A stretch of 64,000 bases of DNA from Bacillota bacterium (GTDB lineage: Bacteria; Bacillota; Clostridia; Lachnospirales; Lachnospiraceae), in the NCBI GenBank assembly GCA_029224465.1, contig JAQXUQ010000006.1, positions 62,001 through 126,000 of the forward strand, given 5' to 3'. Both the position numbers and the translations under genes were made by a program. Below, one piece after another: positions 1-8,557 of this stretch. Under the pieces are notes generated by a model. That model was not told the origin of the DNA. It saw only the letters and a program-made list of their open reading frames with translations, and ran no database searches. Each line of letters starts with the position of its first letter. Position 1 is the stretch's first letter.

Positions 1-284
1 CGATCCTTGACGCTGTTGTAAACGGCAAGGTAACTGCTGATCAGGTTAACGCGCAGATGAAGGCTGAGGAGACCGAGTCCTTCGAGTACAACACCGATGA
101 GATCGTTTCTTCCGATATCATCAACAGCACAGCAGGCTCCATCTTTGACGCTACACAGACAAAGGTTCTGCCGATGGGCGACAAGACTCTGGTTCAGGTT
201 GTATCCTGGTATGACAACGAGAACTCCTATACAAGCCAGATGGTTAGAACAATCAAGCACTTCGGTTCCCTGCTGAACAAGTAA
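1..284 (+). CDS. gap: Glyceraldehyde-3-phosphate dehydrogenase, C-terminal part (5' truncated by window)
   Basis: Only the last ~93 codons are inside the window; the frame is open from base 3 and no start is visible. The protein is the C-terminal end of NAD-dependent glyceraldehyde-3-phosphate dehydrogenase, which oxidises and phosphorylates GAP to 1,3-bisphosphoglycerate in cytosolic glycolysis. The diagnostic segment is SWYDNENSYTSQMV near the end, the conserved C-terminal signature of the family. It lies just upstream of pgk and tpiA, the usual glycolytic cluster order, but a hairpin with a T-run separates it from pgk. The catalytic cysteine lies upstream of the window and cannot be checked. 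Confidence 0.95.
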   Translation, partial: ILDAVVNGKVTADQVNAQMKAEETESFEYNTDEIVSSDIINSTAGSIFDATQTKVLPMGDKTLVQVVSWYDNENSYTSQMVRTIKHFGSLLNK

Positions 285-330
285 TCCGGGACTGAATTGT
301 TTCATCGTTTTTAACTGAAGAAACAGATTG

Positions 331-369
331 CGAGGTCCGGTGCCTTTCGTGGGCCCGGGCCTCGTTTTT
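331..369 (+). terminator. Rho-independent terminator after gap
   Basis: A 10-bp stem (331-340 pairing with 355-364, one G-U) is followed by TTTTT at 365-369. It sits in the 146-bp gap-pgk interval, so gap may be transcribed partly apart from pgk, for example at a higher level. Confidence 0.8.
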
Positions 370-430
370 CGTTTTTCACAGGCAGCGGGAAAATTTGCTG
401 TCTTCATTGTTTTGACGAAGGAGGCCGGTT

Positions 431-1672
431 ATGGCAGCATTAAACAAAAAGACTGTGGATGATTTCAATGCATCCCACAGAAGAGTTCTGGTAAGATGCG
501 ATTTTAACGTTCCTCTGAAGGAAGGCAAGATTACGGACGATACACGTATCGTTGCGGCTCTTCCTACAATTCAGAAGCTGATTGACGAGGGCGCGAAGGT
601 CATTCTGTGCTCTCACCTTGGTAAGGTCAAGAACGGACCCAACGAAGGCGAGTCCCTTGCGCCGGTTGCGGCAAGACTTTCCGAAAAGCTCGGAAAGGAA
701 GTAAAGTTCATTCCGGATTACAATGTAACCGGTGAAGCTGCTACAAAGGCAGTTCAGGAGATGAAGGACGGCGATGTCATTCTCCTGCAGAACACCAGAT
801 TCAGAGGCAAAGAGGAGACCAAGCCGCAGGATGCCGGCGAGGGATTCGCGAAGGAGCTGGCTGATCTCGCGGATGATTATGTATGCGACGCATTCGGCTC
901 CGCGCACAGAGCGCACGCATCTGTTTCCGTTGTTACCAAATATATCCGCGAAAAGGGCGGCAACTGCGCGGTCGGCTATCTGATGCAGAAGGAGATCAAG
1001 TTCCTCGGCAATGCCGTTGAGAACCCGGTTCATCCTTTTGTTGCGATCCTCGGCGGTGCAAAGGTTGCGGACAAGCTGAACGTTATCTCGAATCTTCTTG
1101 AGAAGTGCGACACGCTGATTATCGGCGGCGGCATGGCTTATACTTTCGAGAAAGCGCAGGGATATGAAATCGGCACTTCTCTTTGCGATGACACGAAGCT
1201 GGATTACTGCAAGGAGATGATGGAAAAGGCGCAGAAGCTCGGCAAGAATCTGCTTCTTCCTGTAGACGCTGTCATTACTGATCATTTCCCGGATCCGATC
1301 GATGACGCTTCGATCGCTACGGAAGTTGTCGATATCGACAAGATTCCGGCTGACAAGATGGGAATGGATATCGGACCGAAGACACGCGCGCTTTACGAGG
1401 AAGCTGTGAAATCCGCCAAGACCGTTGTCTGGAACGGACCGATGGGCGTATTCGAGAACCCCGTTCTCGCAGCCGGCACAAAGGCGGTTGCTGCGGCGCT
1501 TGCAGAGACCGAAGCGACAACAATTATCGGCGGCGGTGACAGTGCGGCTGCTGTAAACCAGCTGGGCTATGCGGACAAGATGTCTCACATTTCCACCGGC
1601 GGCGGCGCATCTCTGGAATTCCTGGAAGGCAAGGAACTGCCGGGCGTTTATGCGGCGGATGACAAGAACTGA
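431..1672 (+). CDS. pgk: Phosphoglycerate kinase
   Basis: This 413-residue enzyme moves a phosphate from 1,3-bisphosphoglycerate to ADP, the first ATP-yielding step of glycolysis, in the cytosol. The length is normal for bacterial PGK. The N-terminal substrate motif VRCDFNVPL (about residues 21-29), GGAKVADKL in the middle, WNGPMGVFE and the nucleotide-binding GGGDSAAAV near the end are all present. The ATG at 431 has a strong AAGGAGG site 8-12 bases upstream. tpiA follows after 66 bp with no terminator in between, so pgk-tpiA is likely one operon. Confidence 0.98.
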   Translation: MAALNKKTVDDFNASHRRVLVRCDFNVPLKEGKITDDTRIVAALPTIQKLIDEGAKVILCSHLGKVKNGPNEGESLAPVAARLSEKLGKEVKFIPDYNVTGEAATKAVQEMKDGDVILLQNTRFRGKEETKPQDAGEGFAKELADLADDYVCDAFGSAHRAHASVSVVTKYIREKGGNCAVGYLMQKEIKFLGNAVENPVHPFVAILGGAKVADKLNVISNLLEKCDTLIIGGGMAYTFEKAQGYEIGTSLCDDTKLDYCKEMMEKAQKLGKNLLLPVDAVITDHFPDPIDDASIATEVVDIDKIPADKMGMDIGPKTRALYEEAVKSAKTVVWNGPMGVFENPVLAAGTKAVAAALAETEATTIIGGGDSAAAVNQLGYADKMSHISTGGGASLEFLEGKELPGVYAADDKN

Positions 1673-1738
1673 GACTGCAAAACAACGAAAGTCAGCCGCA
1701 GCGCGGCTTCGCGCTGCAGCTGTAAAGGAGATCACGAA

Positions 1739-2491
1739 ATGGCTAGAAGAAAAATCATTGCCGGCAACTGGAAGATGAATAAAACTCCGAGCGAAGCGAA
1801 GGCGCTGGTAGAGCTGCTCGCGCCGCTTGTAAAGGATGCGGACGCGGAAGTCGTTTACTGCGTTCCTGCGATTGATATTGTACCGGTAGCGGAAGCGATT
1901 AAAGGCTCCAATGTACAGCTGGGCGCGGAGAACCTTTCCGATCAGGATGCCGGAGCATTTACCGGCGAGATTTCCGCGGACATGCTGCTTGACGCCGGCG
2001 TTAAATATGTCATTATCGGACATTCCGAACGGAGACAGTATTACAAGGAAGACGATGCTTTCCTGAACAGAAAGGTGCTCAAGGCGCTGGAAAAGGGCCT
2101 TACACCGATTCTGTGCTGCGGCGAGACACTCGAGCAGAGAGAAGCAGGCGTTACACTGGACTGGATCCGTCTGCAGATCAAGTCTGACCTGCAGGGAGTT
2201 ACCGCGGAGCAGGCAGCTTCGATGGTCATTGCCTATGAGCCGATCTGGGCTATCGGTACCGGCAAAACAGCGACATCCGACCAGGCGGAGGAAGTCTGCA
2301 AGGCAATTCGCGAGACAATCGCCGACATCTATGATACCGACACCGCAGAGAAAATCCGTATTCAGTACGGCGGCTCTATGAAGCCCGCGAACTGCAGGGA
2401 ACTGCTTGCAAAGCCGGACATTGACGGCGGCCTTATCGGCGGCGCAGCCCTGAAGGCTGATTTCGCTGAAATCGTCAATTACAACAAGTAA
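1739..2491 (+). CDS. tpiA: Triosephosphate isomerase
   Basis: This 250-residue TIM barrel interconverts dihydroxyacetone phosphate and glyceraldehyde 3-phosphate. GNWKMN (residues 9-14, catalytic Lys), GHSERR (catalytic His95) and [11 protein letters not shown] (catalytic Glu167) are intact, as is the phosphate-binding YGGS near the C-terminus. The start is supported by AAAGGAGAT just upstream. It is the last gene of the glycolytic cluster and is followed by a strong terminator; no phosphoglycerate mutase or enolase gene follows here. Confidence 0.98.
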   Translation: MARRKIIAGNWKMNKTPSEAKALVELLAPLVKDADAEVVYCVPAIDIVPVAEAIKGSNVQLGAENLSDQDAGAFTGEISADMLLDAGVKYVIIGHSERRQYYKEDDAFLNRKVLKALEKGLTPILCCGETLEQREAGVTLDWIRLQIKSDLQGVTAEQAASMVIAYEPIWAIGTGKTATSDQAEEVCKAIRETIADIYDTDTAEKIRIQYGGSMKPANCRELLAKPDIDGGLIGGAALKADFAEIVNYNK

Positions 2492-2510
2492 TCAGGACGT
2501 GGCAATGCGT

Positions 2511-2543
2511 AAAAGGGGAGCCGGCAGCGGCTCCTCTTTTTTC
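2511..2543 (+). terminator. Rho-independent terminator after tpiA
   Basis: The stem GGGGAGCCG / CGGCTCCTC (one mismatch) with a 4-base loop is followed by six Ts, 20 bases after the tpiA stop. It ends the pgk-tpiA transcript. Confidence 0.85.
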
Positions 2544-2597
2544 GTCGCGCGGCTGACGCATGTGTGTAATTATCCTGCGTGCTGCGCCTTTCTTAAT

Positions 2598-2636
2598 AAA
2601 TTCTTCAGAGAATTTCCATTCAATCCGTACTATAAT
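2598..2636 (+). promoter_or_regulatory. Candidate promoter with adjacent inverted repeat upstream of the LCP gene
   Basis: A perfect -10 box TATAAT lies at 2631-2636, 74 bases before the LCP start at 2710. No good -35 box is visible at the usual spacing. The palindrome AAATTCT-TCAG-AGAATTT at 2598-2615 overlaps the -35 zone and could be an activator or repressor site. The -10 box is seen directly; regulation is inferred. Confidence 0.4.
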
Positions 2637-2709
2637 GTGGTTCTGACTATGACCTTGGAGTATTCTTATAACCGGAGAAATGCCCGGAGATCTCATTTGT
2701 GAGGACGCT

Positions 2710-4179
2710 ATGGAAAAAGACTTTGATAAAGATAACGACAGCCTTTTATTTGACGACGAAGATACAGAAGAAATCCCGGCAGCGGAAAAGGAAGTGCATG
2801 CGTCCGATATGCCAAGAGAGGCGGATGTCGTGAGAGAAGCCCTGCGGGAGGCCGGCATGCTCTCTTCGGAGCATCGGGCGGACAGCGCGGCACCGGATCG
2901 TGGCTACGAAGATATGGATGATACCGGCAGGGATTCTGAAGACTGGTATGCCCCTTCTTACAGAAAGCCGGTAAGACGCGGTGCCGCAGGGGAGGAAAGA
3001 AATATGCGCGCAGCAGACAGCCGGCGGCAGCCGCGGGAAAAACGCCCGGCCCGGAGACAGGAGCGCGGGCAGCAGGAGCGCAGACAGAAGGAATATAGAC
3101 AGCCGGATCGCAGGAAGAGGGAGCGCAGGCAGCAGGAGCGCAGGCAGAAACGCCATCATCCGATCCGGAATTTCTTCCTGACACTTCTCATACTGATCAT
3201 CCTGCTTCCTGTTTTATATGTACTGGCCAAGTTCGGCGGCCTGCATTCGGAAAAGTTTGACACGGGATTTGTCAGGAAGTTTGTTTCCGAAGAGGTTAAA
3301 AAGAGCCAGCAGACAGGACCGATGGCCGGATATACGAATATCGCGCTGTTTGGTCTGGATTCTGTCAGCAACAGTCTGGATAAAGGCAACAACCGAAGCG
3401 ATGTCATGATCATTGCTTCGATCAATGATGCGACGGGTGACGTCAAGCTGGTGTCTTTGTACAGAGATACCTATCTGGATATCGGGGATGGCAAGTACCA
3501 GAAAGCGAACGCGGCATATGCATTTGGCGGTCCCGATCAGGCAGTCGCGATGCTGAACCGGAATCTGGATCTGAATATCGACGATTACGTGACGGTCGGC
3601 TTTAACGGCGTTGCCAGCCTGATTGATGAGGTCGGCGGCGTTGAGATAGACGTACAGCCGGACGAGATCGAGCATCTGAACAATTATCAGTCCACAATGG
3701 CGCAGGAACTCGGCAGACAGTATGTACCGGTGCAGAACACCGGTCTGCAGACACTGAACGGACTGCAGGCGACAGCTTACTGCAGAATCCGTTATACAGA
3801 CGGCGGCGATTTTAAGAGAACGCAGCGGCAGAAGGAAGTCCTTTCGAAGGCTTTCGCGAAACTGAAGGCAGCCGGACCCGTCACGATGCTCAAGGTTGCG
3901 AACGACATGACGGACAAGATGCGCACTTCTCTCGATATGGGCGAAATTGCCTCGATGGCTATGAAAGCGTCCAGATACAACATTACAGAGACAACCGGGA
4001 TGCCGTTTGACGGTATGGTCACCGTCGGCTACATCGGTGATCAGTCGTGTGTCATCCCGGTTCACCTGACGGATAATGTTAAAAAGCTCCACTCGGTTCT
4101 TTTCGGAGACGAGAATTACAATGTCAGCAGCACCGTGCAGCAGATCAGCGATCATGTGAGCAGCGTTTCCGGACGTTGA
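2710..4179 (+). CDS. LCP (LytR-CpsA-Psr) family cell-wall polymer ligase
   Basis: LCP proteins transfer undecaprenyl-linked glycopolymers such as teichoic acids or capsule to peptidoglycan on the outer face of the membrane. From the ATG at 2710 (GAGGA five bases upstream; an earlier in-frame ATG at 2680 has poor spacing) the protein has 489 residues. It has an acidic, then very Arg/Gln-rich cytoplasmic tail (about residues 90-150), one membrane helix (about 154-177) and an extracellular LCP domain from about 210. Visible LCP hallmarks are the Asp/Arg stretch VSLYRDTYLDI and the later RIRYTDGGDFKRTQRQ with its pyrophosphate-binding arginines. The long basic linker is unusually repetitive. A second LCP gene lies at 41,830. 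Confidence 0.9.
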   Translation: MEKDFDKDNDSLLFDDEDTEEIPAAEKEVHASDMPREADVVREALREAGMLSSEHRADSAAPDRGYEDMDDTGRDSEDWYAPSYRKPVRRGAAGEERNMRAADSRRQPREKRPARRQERGQQERRQKEYRQPDRRKRERRQQERRQKRHHPIRNFFLTLLILIILLPVLYVLAKFGGLHSEKFDTGFVRKFVSEEVKKSQQTGPMAGYTNIALFGLDSVSNSLDKGNNRSDVMIIASINDATGDVKLVSLYRDTYLDIGDGKYQKANAAYAFGGPDQAVAMLNRNLDLNIDDYVTVGFNGVASLIDEVGGVEIDVQPDEIEHLNNYQSTMAQELGRQYVPVQNTGLQTLNGLQATAYCRIRYTDGGDFKRTQRQKEVLSKAFAKLKAAGPVTMLKVANDMTDKMRTSLDMGEIASMAMKASRYNITETTGMPFDGMVTVGYIGDQSCVIPVHLTDNVKKLHSVLFGDENYNVSSTVQQISDHVSSVSGR

Positions 4180-4205
4180 CGGAAAAAGGACAGATACCGT
4201 ATTTT

Positions 4206-5579
4206 ATGGGCAAAACAAAAATCATCGTCATCGGTGCCGGCGCAGCCGGTCTTATGGCCGCGTGCGCGGCATCGGACGCCGGCGCGGATGTTACAATATT
4301 CGAGCATAACGAAAAAGCGGGGAAAAAGATCTTCATCACCGGAAAAGGACGCTGTAATTTTACAAACGCCTGTGCTGCCGGTGACTTTTTCCAGAATGTG
4401 CCCCGCAACCCCAAGTTTTTATATAGCGCTCTGTATGATTTTGACTCACAGGATATGATCCGTTTTCTTGAGGAGAACGGATGCCCCACAAAGGTGGAGC
4501 GCGGACGACGGGCGTTTCCTCTTTCCGATCACGCATTTGATGTTACGGATGCGCTGGTCCGCCATTGCAGAAAAAACGGCGTAAAGATTGTTTTTCACTG
4601 CGGCGTAAAGGAAATTCTGGCGACGGAAAGCGTGCAGGGGGTCGTTCTGGATGACGGCCGAAGGATCAGCTGCGGACGGGTCATTCTGGCCACCGGAGGC
4701 CTTTCCTATCCGTCGACCGGTTCAACCGGCGACGGTCTGCGCTTTGCGCAAAGCTTAGGCCTGCAGCTGACAGAGACAGCACCTTCGCTGGTGCCTCTCG
4801 TCACAAAAGAAACATGGCCGCTGCAGCTGCAGGGATTGTCGCTGAAAAATGTCGGGGTCAGAATCCTGCCCCGGGAAAGCTCCGAAGAAAAAGATACAGC
4901 CTGCGCACCGGAGGCAGGCGCCGCCGGCAGGAAGAAAACAGGTGCGGCACGAAGGCAGAGGCCGGTCTATGAAGGCTTCGGGGAGATGTTATTTACGCAT
5001 TTCGGCCTGAGTGGTCCTTTGATTCTGACGGCCTCTTCACTATGTGATTTTCATAAATATCCGGAAGGTTTTATCCTACACCTGGATCTGAAACCTGCGC
5101 TTTCAGGGGACCAGCTGGTGAACCGTCTGAAAAGAGAATTTCTGGAGGCACCGGACAGAGAACTCTCAAATGCGCTGCGCCCGCTGTTTCCGGAGAGGCT
5201 TGCGCTCGAGATCGCGCGGATATTTGCTGCATGCCAGGAGAATGGAAGTGTCAAAGTGAGAGCATCTGCGGAAGGAGGAGAATTCCGAAAGGCGCGGACG
5301 CTCAATGTGCGGGAAATTGAAGAGCTGGCAGCGCTGATCCGGGATCTTCCGATTACGCTGACAGGAACCCGCGGTTATGCGGAGGCGATTGTCACAAGGG
5401 GCGGCATCAGTGTCCGGGAATTCAATCCGTCCACGATGGAATCAAGAAAGATCAAAGGGCTTTTCGCCGCCGGCGAGGTACTGGATCTGGATGCCTTTAC
5501 CGGTGGCTATAACCTGCAGATCGCATGGTCCACCGGACATCTCGCGGGGATCAGTGCGGCGGCCTTGGAGGAAGAATAA
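4206..5579 (+). CDS. BaiN/YhiN-like FAD-dependent oxidoreductase (HI0933 family)
   Basis: The 457-residue flavoprotein starts with a Rossmann FAD-binding motif (IVIGAGAAGLMAA). Further family marks are GKGRCNFTNA, ATGGLSYPSTGSTGDG and a C-terminal FAD-contacting segment ending in GGYNLQIAWSTG. Members are called NAD(P)/FAD-dependent oxidoreductases or BaiN-like; the natural substrate is usually unknown. In Clostridia this gene often sits directly before cmk, as here, where its stop touches the cmk start. A TTG at 4176 overlapping the LCP stop would extend the protein by 10 residues; I favour the ATG at 4206. The mid-region has an Ala/Arg-rich insert (about residues 225-255) that may be a surface loop. 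Confidence 0.85.
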   Translation: MGKTKIIVIGAGAAGLMAACAASDAGADVTIFEHNEKAGKKIFITGKGRCNFTNACAAGDFFQNVPRNPKFLYSALYDFDSQDMIRFLEENGCPTKVERGRRAFPLSDHAFDVTDALVRHCRKNGVKIVFHCGVKEILATESVQGVVLDDGRRISCGRVILATGGLSYPSTGSTGDGLRFAQSLGLQLTETAPSLVPLVTKETWPLQLQGLSLKNVGVRILPRESSEEKDTACAPEAGAAGRKKTGAARRQRPVYEGFGEMLFTHFGLSGPLILTASSLCDFHKYPEGFILHLDLKPALSGDQLVNRLKREFLEAPDRELSNALRPLFPERLALEIARIFAACQENGSVKVRASAEGGEFRKARTLNVREIEELAALIRDLPITLTGTRGYAEAIVTRGGISVREFNPSTMESRKIKGLFAAGEVLDLDAFTGGYNLQIAWSTGHLAGISAAALEEE

Positions 5580-7151
5580 ATGGATGAGAATTTCAATATC
5601 GCGATAGACGGACCTGCCGGAGCTGGCAAGAGTACGATTGCGCGGAAAGTTGCGCGTACACTCGATTTTGTCTATGTGGACACCGGAGCGATGTACCGGG
5701 CGGCAGCGCTGCATATGCTGCGGAGCGGCCTTCCCAAGCCGGACGCAGATATGGCTGAAAGTTTTCGGCAAGAGGTGTGCAGCCGCCTGCAAGATGCGGA
5801 TATCCGGCTGGAGTATCAGAACGGGCAGCAGGTAGTACTTCTGAATGGAGAGAATGTCAATCCGTATATCCGCACCGAAGAAGTCAGCAGTATGGCAAGT
5901 GTTGTCAGCGCGATTCCACAGGTTCGGGAAGAAATGGTGCGCCTGCAGCAGAAGATTGCGTCTTCCGGAAATGTTGTCATGGATGGCCGCGACATCGGAA
6001 CGGTTGTTCTTCCGGATGCGCAGATTAAGGTGTTCCTCACAGCCAGCGTGGAGGTGAGGGCACGGCGCCGCTATCTGGAGAATCTGGAAAAGCAGAAAGC
6101 CGGAAAGCCGGTCAGCAGTGAAGATCTGGACCTTGCGGTGATCGCGAAAGATATTGCGGAGCGTGATTACAGGGACACACACCGTGAGAAGGGGCCGCTC
6201 GTGCAGGCTTCCGACGCTGTCCTGATAGACAGCTCCGAAATGAGTATTTCGCAGGTTGCCGAGGCAATATTGAATCTGTATGCCGACAAAAAAGGCCGGC
6301 CCCGGGTGATTACTGCCCGGACGGCGGGATTTTGTTTTGGCGTAAAGAGAGCAGTGGATGCAGTCTACAACGAAGCGGGAAACGGAAGCCCGATTTACAC
6401 TTACGGACCGATTATTCACAATGAAGTTGTTGTCGAAGATCTGCGGCGCAGGGGCGTTGATGTCATCCATACGCCGGAGGAGCTTGAAGGCCACAAGGAT
6501 GCCACCATCGTCATCCGTTCTCATGGCGTGACGAAAGAGCTGCAGCAGAAAATAGAAACCTCGTGCGCGCAGTGCATCGATACGACCTGCACATTCGTTA
6601 AACGGATTCATGAAATTGTCGAGAAGGAGAGCGCAGCCGGAAAGAAAATCATTATTATCGGCAATCATGGTCACGCAGAAGCCGAAGGACATGTCGGCTG
6701 GTCCGGAACACCTGCGACGATTATAGAAAACGAGCGGGAGGCGGAATGTTTTGACGGGGATAAGAGCATTCCTCTTTGCGTTGTTGCGCAGACGACATTT
6801 AATGGCAACAAGTTTTCAGAATTAGTTGATATTTTGAAGCAGAGACAATATAATGTCACTGTTAACAATACTATCTGTAATGCTACGCGCGAGAGGCAGA
6901 CCGAAGCCGGGGAAATCGCTTCAAAGGCGGACATTATGATAGTAATAGGTGGAAAGAGCAGTTCCAATACGGCTAAATTGTATGAGATCTGCAAGGAAGT
7001 CTGCGACAGGACATATTTGATCCAGACCGCGGAAGACCTTGATCTGCATTTGAACGGCAGCGAGAAACTCATTGGAATTACCGCGGGAGCTTCGACCCCT
7101 AATAATATTATAGAGGAGGTTCAAAAAGATGTCAGAAGAACAGACTTTTGA
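5580..7151 (+). CDS. cmk-ispH: Cytidylate kinase / 4-hydroxy-3-methylbut-2-enyl diphosphate reductase fusion
   Basis: A single 523-residue frame encodes two enzymes. Residues 1-232 are CMP/dCMP kinase, with the P-loop GPAGAGKST at 11-19, VDTGAMYR at 33-40 and GRDIGTVV at 136-143. Residues 242-520 are IspH (LytB), the [4Fe-4S] enzyme of the last non-mevalonate isoprenoid step. Its three cluster cysteines are visible at about 252 (AGFCFGVKRA), 337 (DTTCTFVK) and 433 (TICNATRERQ), along with the catalytic TTFN-type region. The start codon abuts the preceding stop, so translation is probably coupled. The 3' end overlaps the S1 gene by 23 bp. In many Clostridia ispH is instead fused to the S1 gene; here the join is on the other side. 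Confidence 0.93.
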   Translation: MDENFNIAIDGPAGAGKSTIARKVARTLDFVYVDTGAMYRAAALHMLRSGLPKPDADMAESFRQEVCSRLQDADIRLEYQNGQQVVLLNGENVNPYIRTEEVSSMASVVSAIPQVREEMVRLQQKIASSGNVVMDGRDIGTVVLPDAQIKVFLTASVEVRARRRYLENLEKQKAGKPVSSEDLDLAVIAKDIAERDYRDTHREKGPLVQASDAVLIDSSEMSISQVAEAILNLYADKKGRPRVITARTAGFCFGVKRAVDAVYNEAGNGSPIYTYGPIIHNEVVVEDLRRRGVDVIHTPEELEGHKDATIVIRSHGVTKELQQKIETSCAQCIDTTCTFVKRIHEIVEKESAAGKKIIIIGNHGHAEAEGHVGWSGTPATIIENEREAECFDGDKSIPLCVVAQTTFNGNKFSELVDILKQRQYNVTVNNTICNATRERQTEAGEIASKADIMIVIGGKSSSNTAKLYEICKEVCDRTYLIQTAEDLDLHLNGSEKLIGITAGASTPNNIIEEVQKDVRRTDF

Positions 7152-8340
7152 ACAGATGCTGGAAGCATCATTTAAATCGATTAAGACAGGAGAGGTGGTC
7201 GAAGGTACCGTCATCGACGTTAAGCCCGATGCGGCTGTGCTGAACATCAACTACAAGGCGGATGGTATTCTTACGCGCGATGAGTATTCCGCGGACAAGA
7301 CACTCGATCTTACAACGAAGCTGAATCCCGGCGACAAGCTTCAGGTGAAGGTTATCAAGGTGAATGACGGCGAAGGCCAGGTCGCGCTTTCCTACAGAAA
7401 GATGGCACAGGAAAGAGCCAACAAGGAACTGGAAGAAGCATTCAATAACAAGACCGTACTTACAGCACCGGTTGTTCAGGTTCTTTCGGGCGGCGTAGTC
7501 TGTGAAGTTTCCGGAGCGAGAGTGTTCATTCCGGCAAGCCTTGTATCGGATACATTTGTGAAAGATCTTACCCAGTTCCAGGGCAAAGAGCTTTCTTTTG
7601 TAATCACGGAGTTTGATCCTTCCAGAAGACGGATCATCGGAAACCGCAAGCAGCTTCTTATTGCGGAGAAGGAGAAAAAGGCGGAAGAGCTGCTTTCCTC
7701 CCTTCGTCCCGGCGATGTCGTTGAAGGTACAGTCAGAAATGTCACAGACTTTGGCGCTTTCATCGATCTTGGCGGCGTGGACGGCCTGCTTCATGTTTCC
7801 GAGATGGGCTGGGGAAGAGTCGGCAATCCGAAGAAGCTGTATAAGTCCGGAGAAAAGGTCAACGTTATTATTCTGAGTATTGAAGGAAAGAAGATTGCTT
7901 TGTCCCAGAAATTCCCGGAAGAGAATCCATGGCTGGATGCGGAGACGAAGTTCGCGCCCGGAACGATTGTTACCGGCAAGGTTGCGAGACTGACAGATTT
8001 TGGTGCTTTTGTTGAGCTCGCGAAGGGCGTTGATGGCCTGCTTCACGTATCCCAGATTTCCAAGGAGCGTGTGGAGAAGCCGTCGGATGTTCTGAAGGTT
8101 GGCGATGAGGTAACGGCGAAGATCATCAAGTTTGAGCCGGATACGCATAAGATCAGCCTTTCCGTACGTGCGATAGCAGAAGATGAGGAAAGAGCAAAGA
8201 GAGAAGCCGAGCGCGCAAAGAAAGCTGCGCAGAAGGCTGCTTCATCCCGTGATGATAATGGCGAGGAAGCGGTAACGTTCGATATCGACGCGTATATTGC
8301 GAAGACGAAGAACGAAGAAGAGAATAAGGAAGAAAAGTAA
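7129..8340 (+). CDS. rpsA: S1 RNA-binding domain protein (30S ribosomal protein S1 homologue)
   Basis: The 403-residue protein contains four OB-fold S1 repeats at about residues 14-90, 105-175, 193-265 and 278-350. The last two have the classical pattern TDFGAFIDL...GVDGLLHVSEM and TDFGAFVEL...GVDGLLHVSQI. The C-terminus is charged and rich in Ala/Lys/Glu. It probably helps mRNA binding on the 30S subunit or acts as a general RNA-binding protein, as assigned for low-GC Gram-positive S1 homologues. The ATG at 7129 lies inside the end of cmk-ispH and has a strong AGAGGAGG site. A strong terminator follows. Confidence 0.93.
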   Translation: MSEEQTFEQMLEASFKSIKTGEVVEGTVIDVKPDAAVLNINYKADGILTRDEYSADKTLDLTTKLNPGDKLQVKVIKVNDGEGQVALSYRKMAQERANKELEEAFNNKTVLTAPVVQVLSGGVVCEVSGARVFIPASLVSDTFVKDLTQFQGKELSFVITEFDPSRRRIIGNRKQLLIAEKEKKAEELLSSLRPGDVVEGTVRNVTDFGAFIDLGGVDGLLHVSEMGWGRVGNPKKLYKSGEKVNVIILSIEGKKIALSQKFPEENPWLDAETKFAPGTIVTGKVARLTDFGAFVELAKGVDGLLHVSQISKERVEKPSDVLKVGDEVTAKIIKFEPDTHKISLSVRAIAEDEERAKREAERAKKAAQKAASSRDDNGEEAVTFDIDAYIAKTKNEEENKEEK

Positions 8341-8372
8341 TATCCTTTCCGCATAGGACAATAAAGTTTGGA

Positions 8373-8410
8373 AGAGACTGCCGTATGGATGTGTACGGCA
8401 GTCTCTTTTC
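8373..8410 (+). terminator. Rho-independent terminator after rpsA
   Basis: A perfect 13-bp stem (8373-8385 with 8394-8406) with an 8-base loop is followed by TTTT. It closes the LCP-BaiN-cmk-ispH-rpsA transcript. Confidence 0.9.
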
Positions 8411-8450
8411 GATAAAAAAGGTGAGCAGAGGATGCTTATTGTTTCAGTTC

Positions 8451-8526
8451 TGCCTGCCGGTTTCCCGCCTACGTAACCTTGAAATGCGCGCAGCTCCGGA
8501 GGAACATCGTCCATATGGCCGGCAGC
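8451..8526 (-). pseudogene. Remnant duplicating part of the neighbouring Rpn gene
   Basis: The 76 bases here closely match 8890-8965 inside the adjacent Rpn-family gene (constant offset 439, same orientation). Read on the minus strand they give DDVPPELRAF..YVGGKPAGR, almost the same as the intact gene, and then diverge. There is no start, catalytic region or end, so this is a broken copy left by an unequal duplication or by decay of a tandem second gene. The rest of the 8411-8557 gap holds nothing I recognise. Confidence 0.75.
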
Positions 8527-8557
8527 CGGGTGACGGTGCTTCAGAAACAGTCATATG

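Noticed and set aside
440-2023. A 527-codon open frame on the minus strand across pgk and tpiA
   Set aside because: It mirrors the codon bias of two certain glycolytic genes, has no ribosome site and shows no family motif. Similar long antisense frames (for example 30,858-32,735) are rejected for the same reason.
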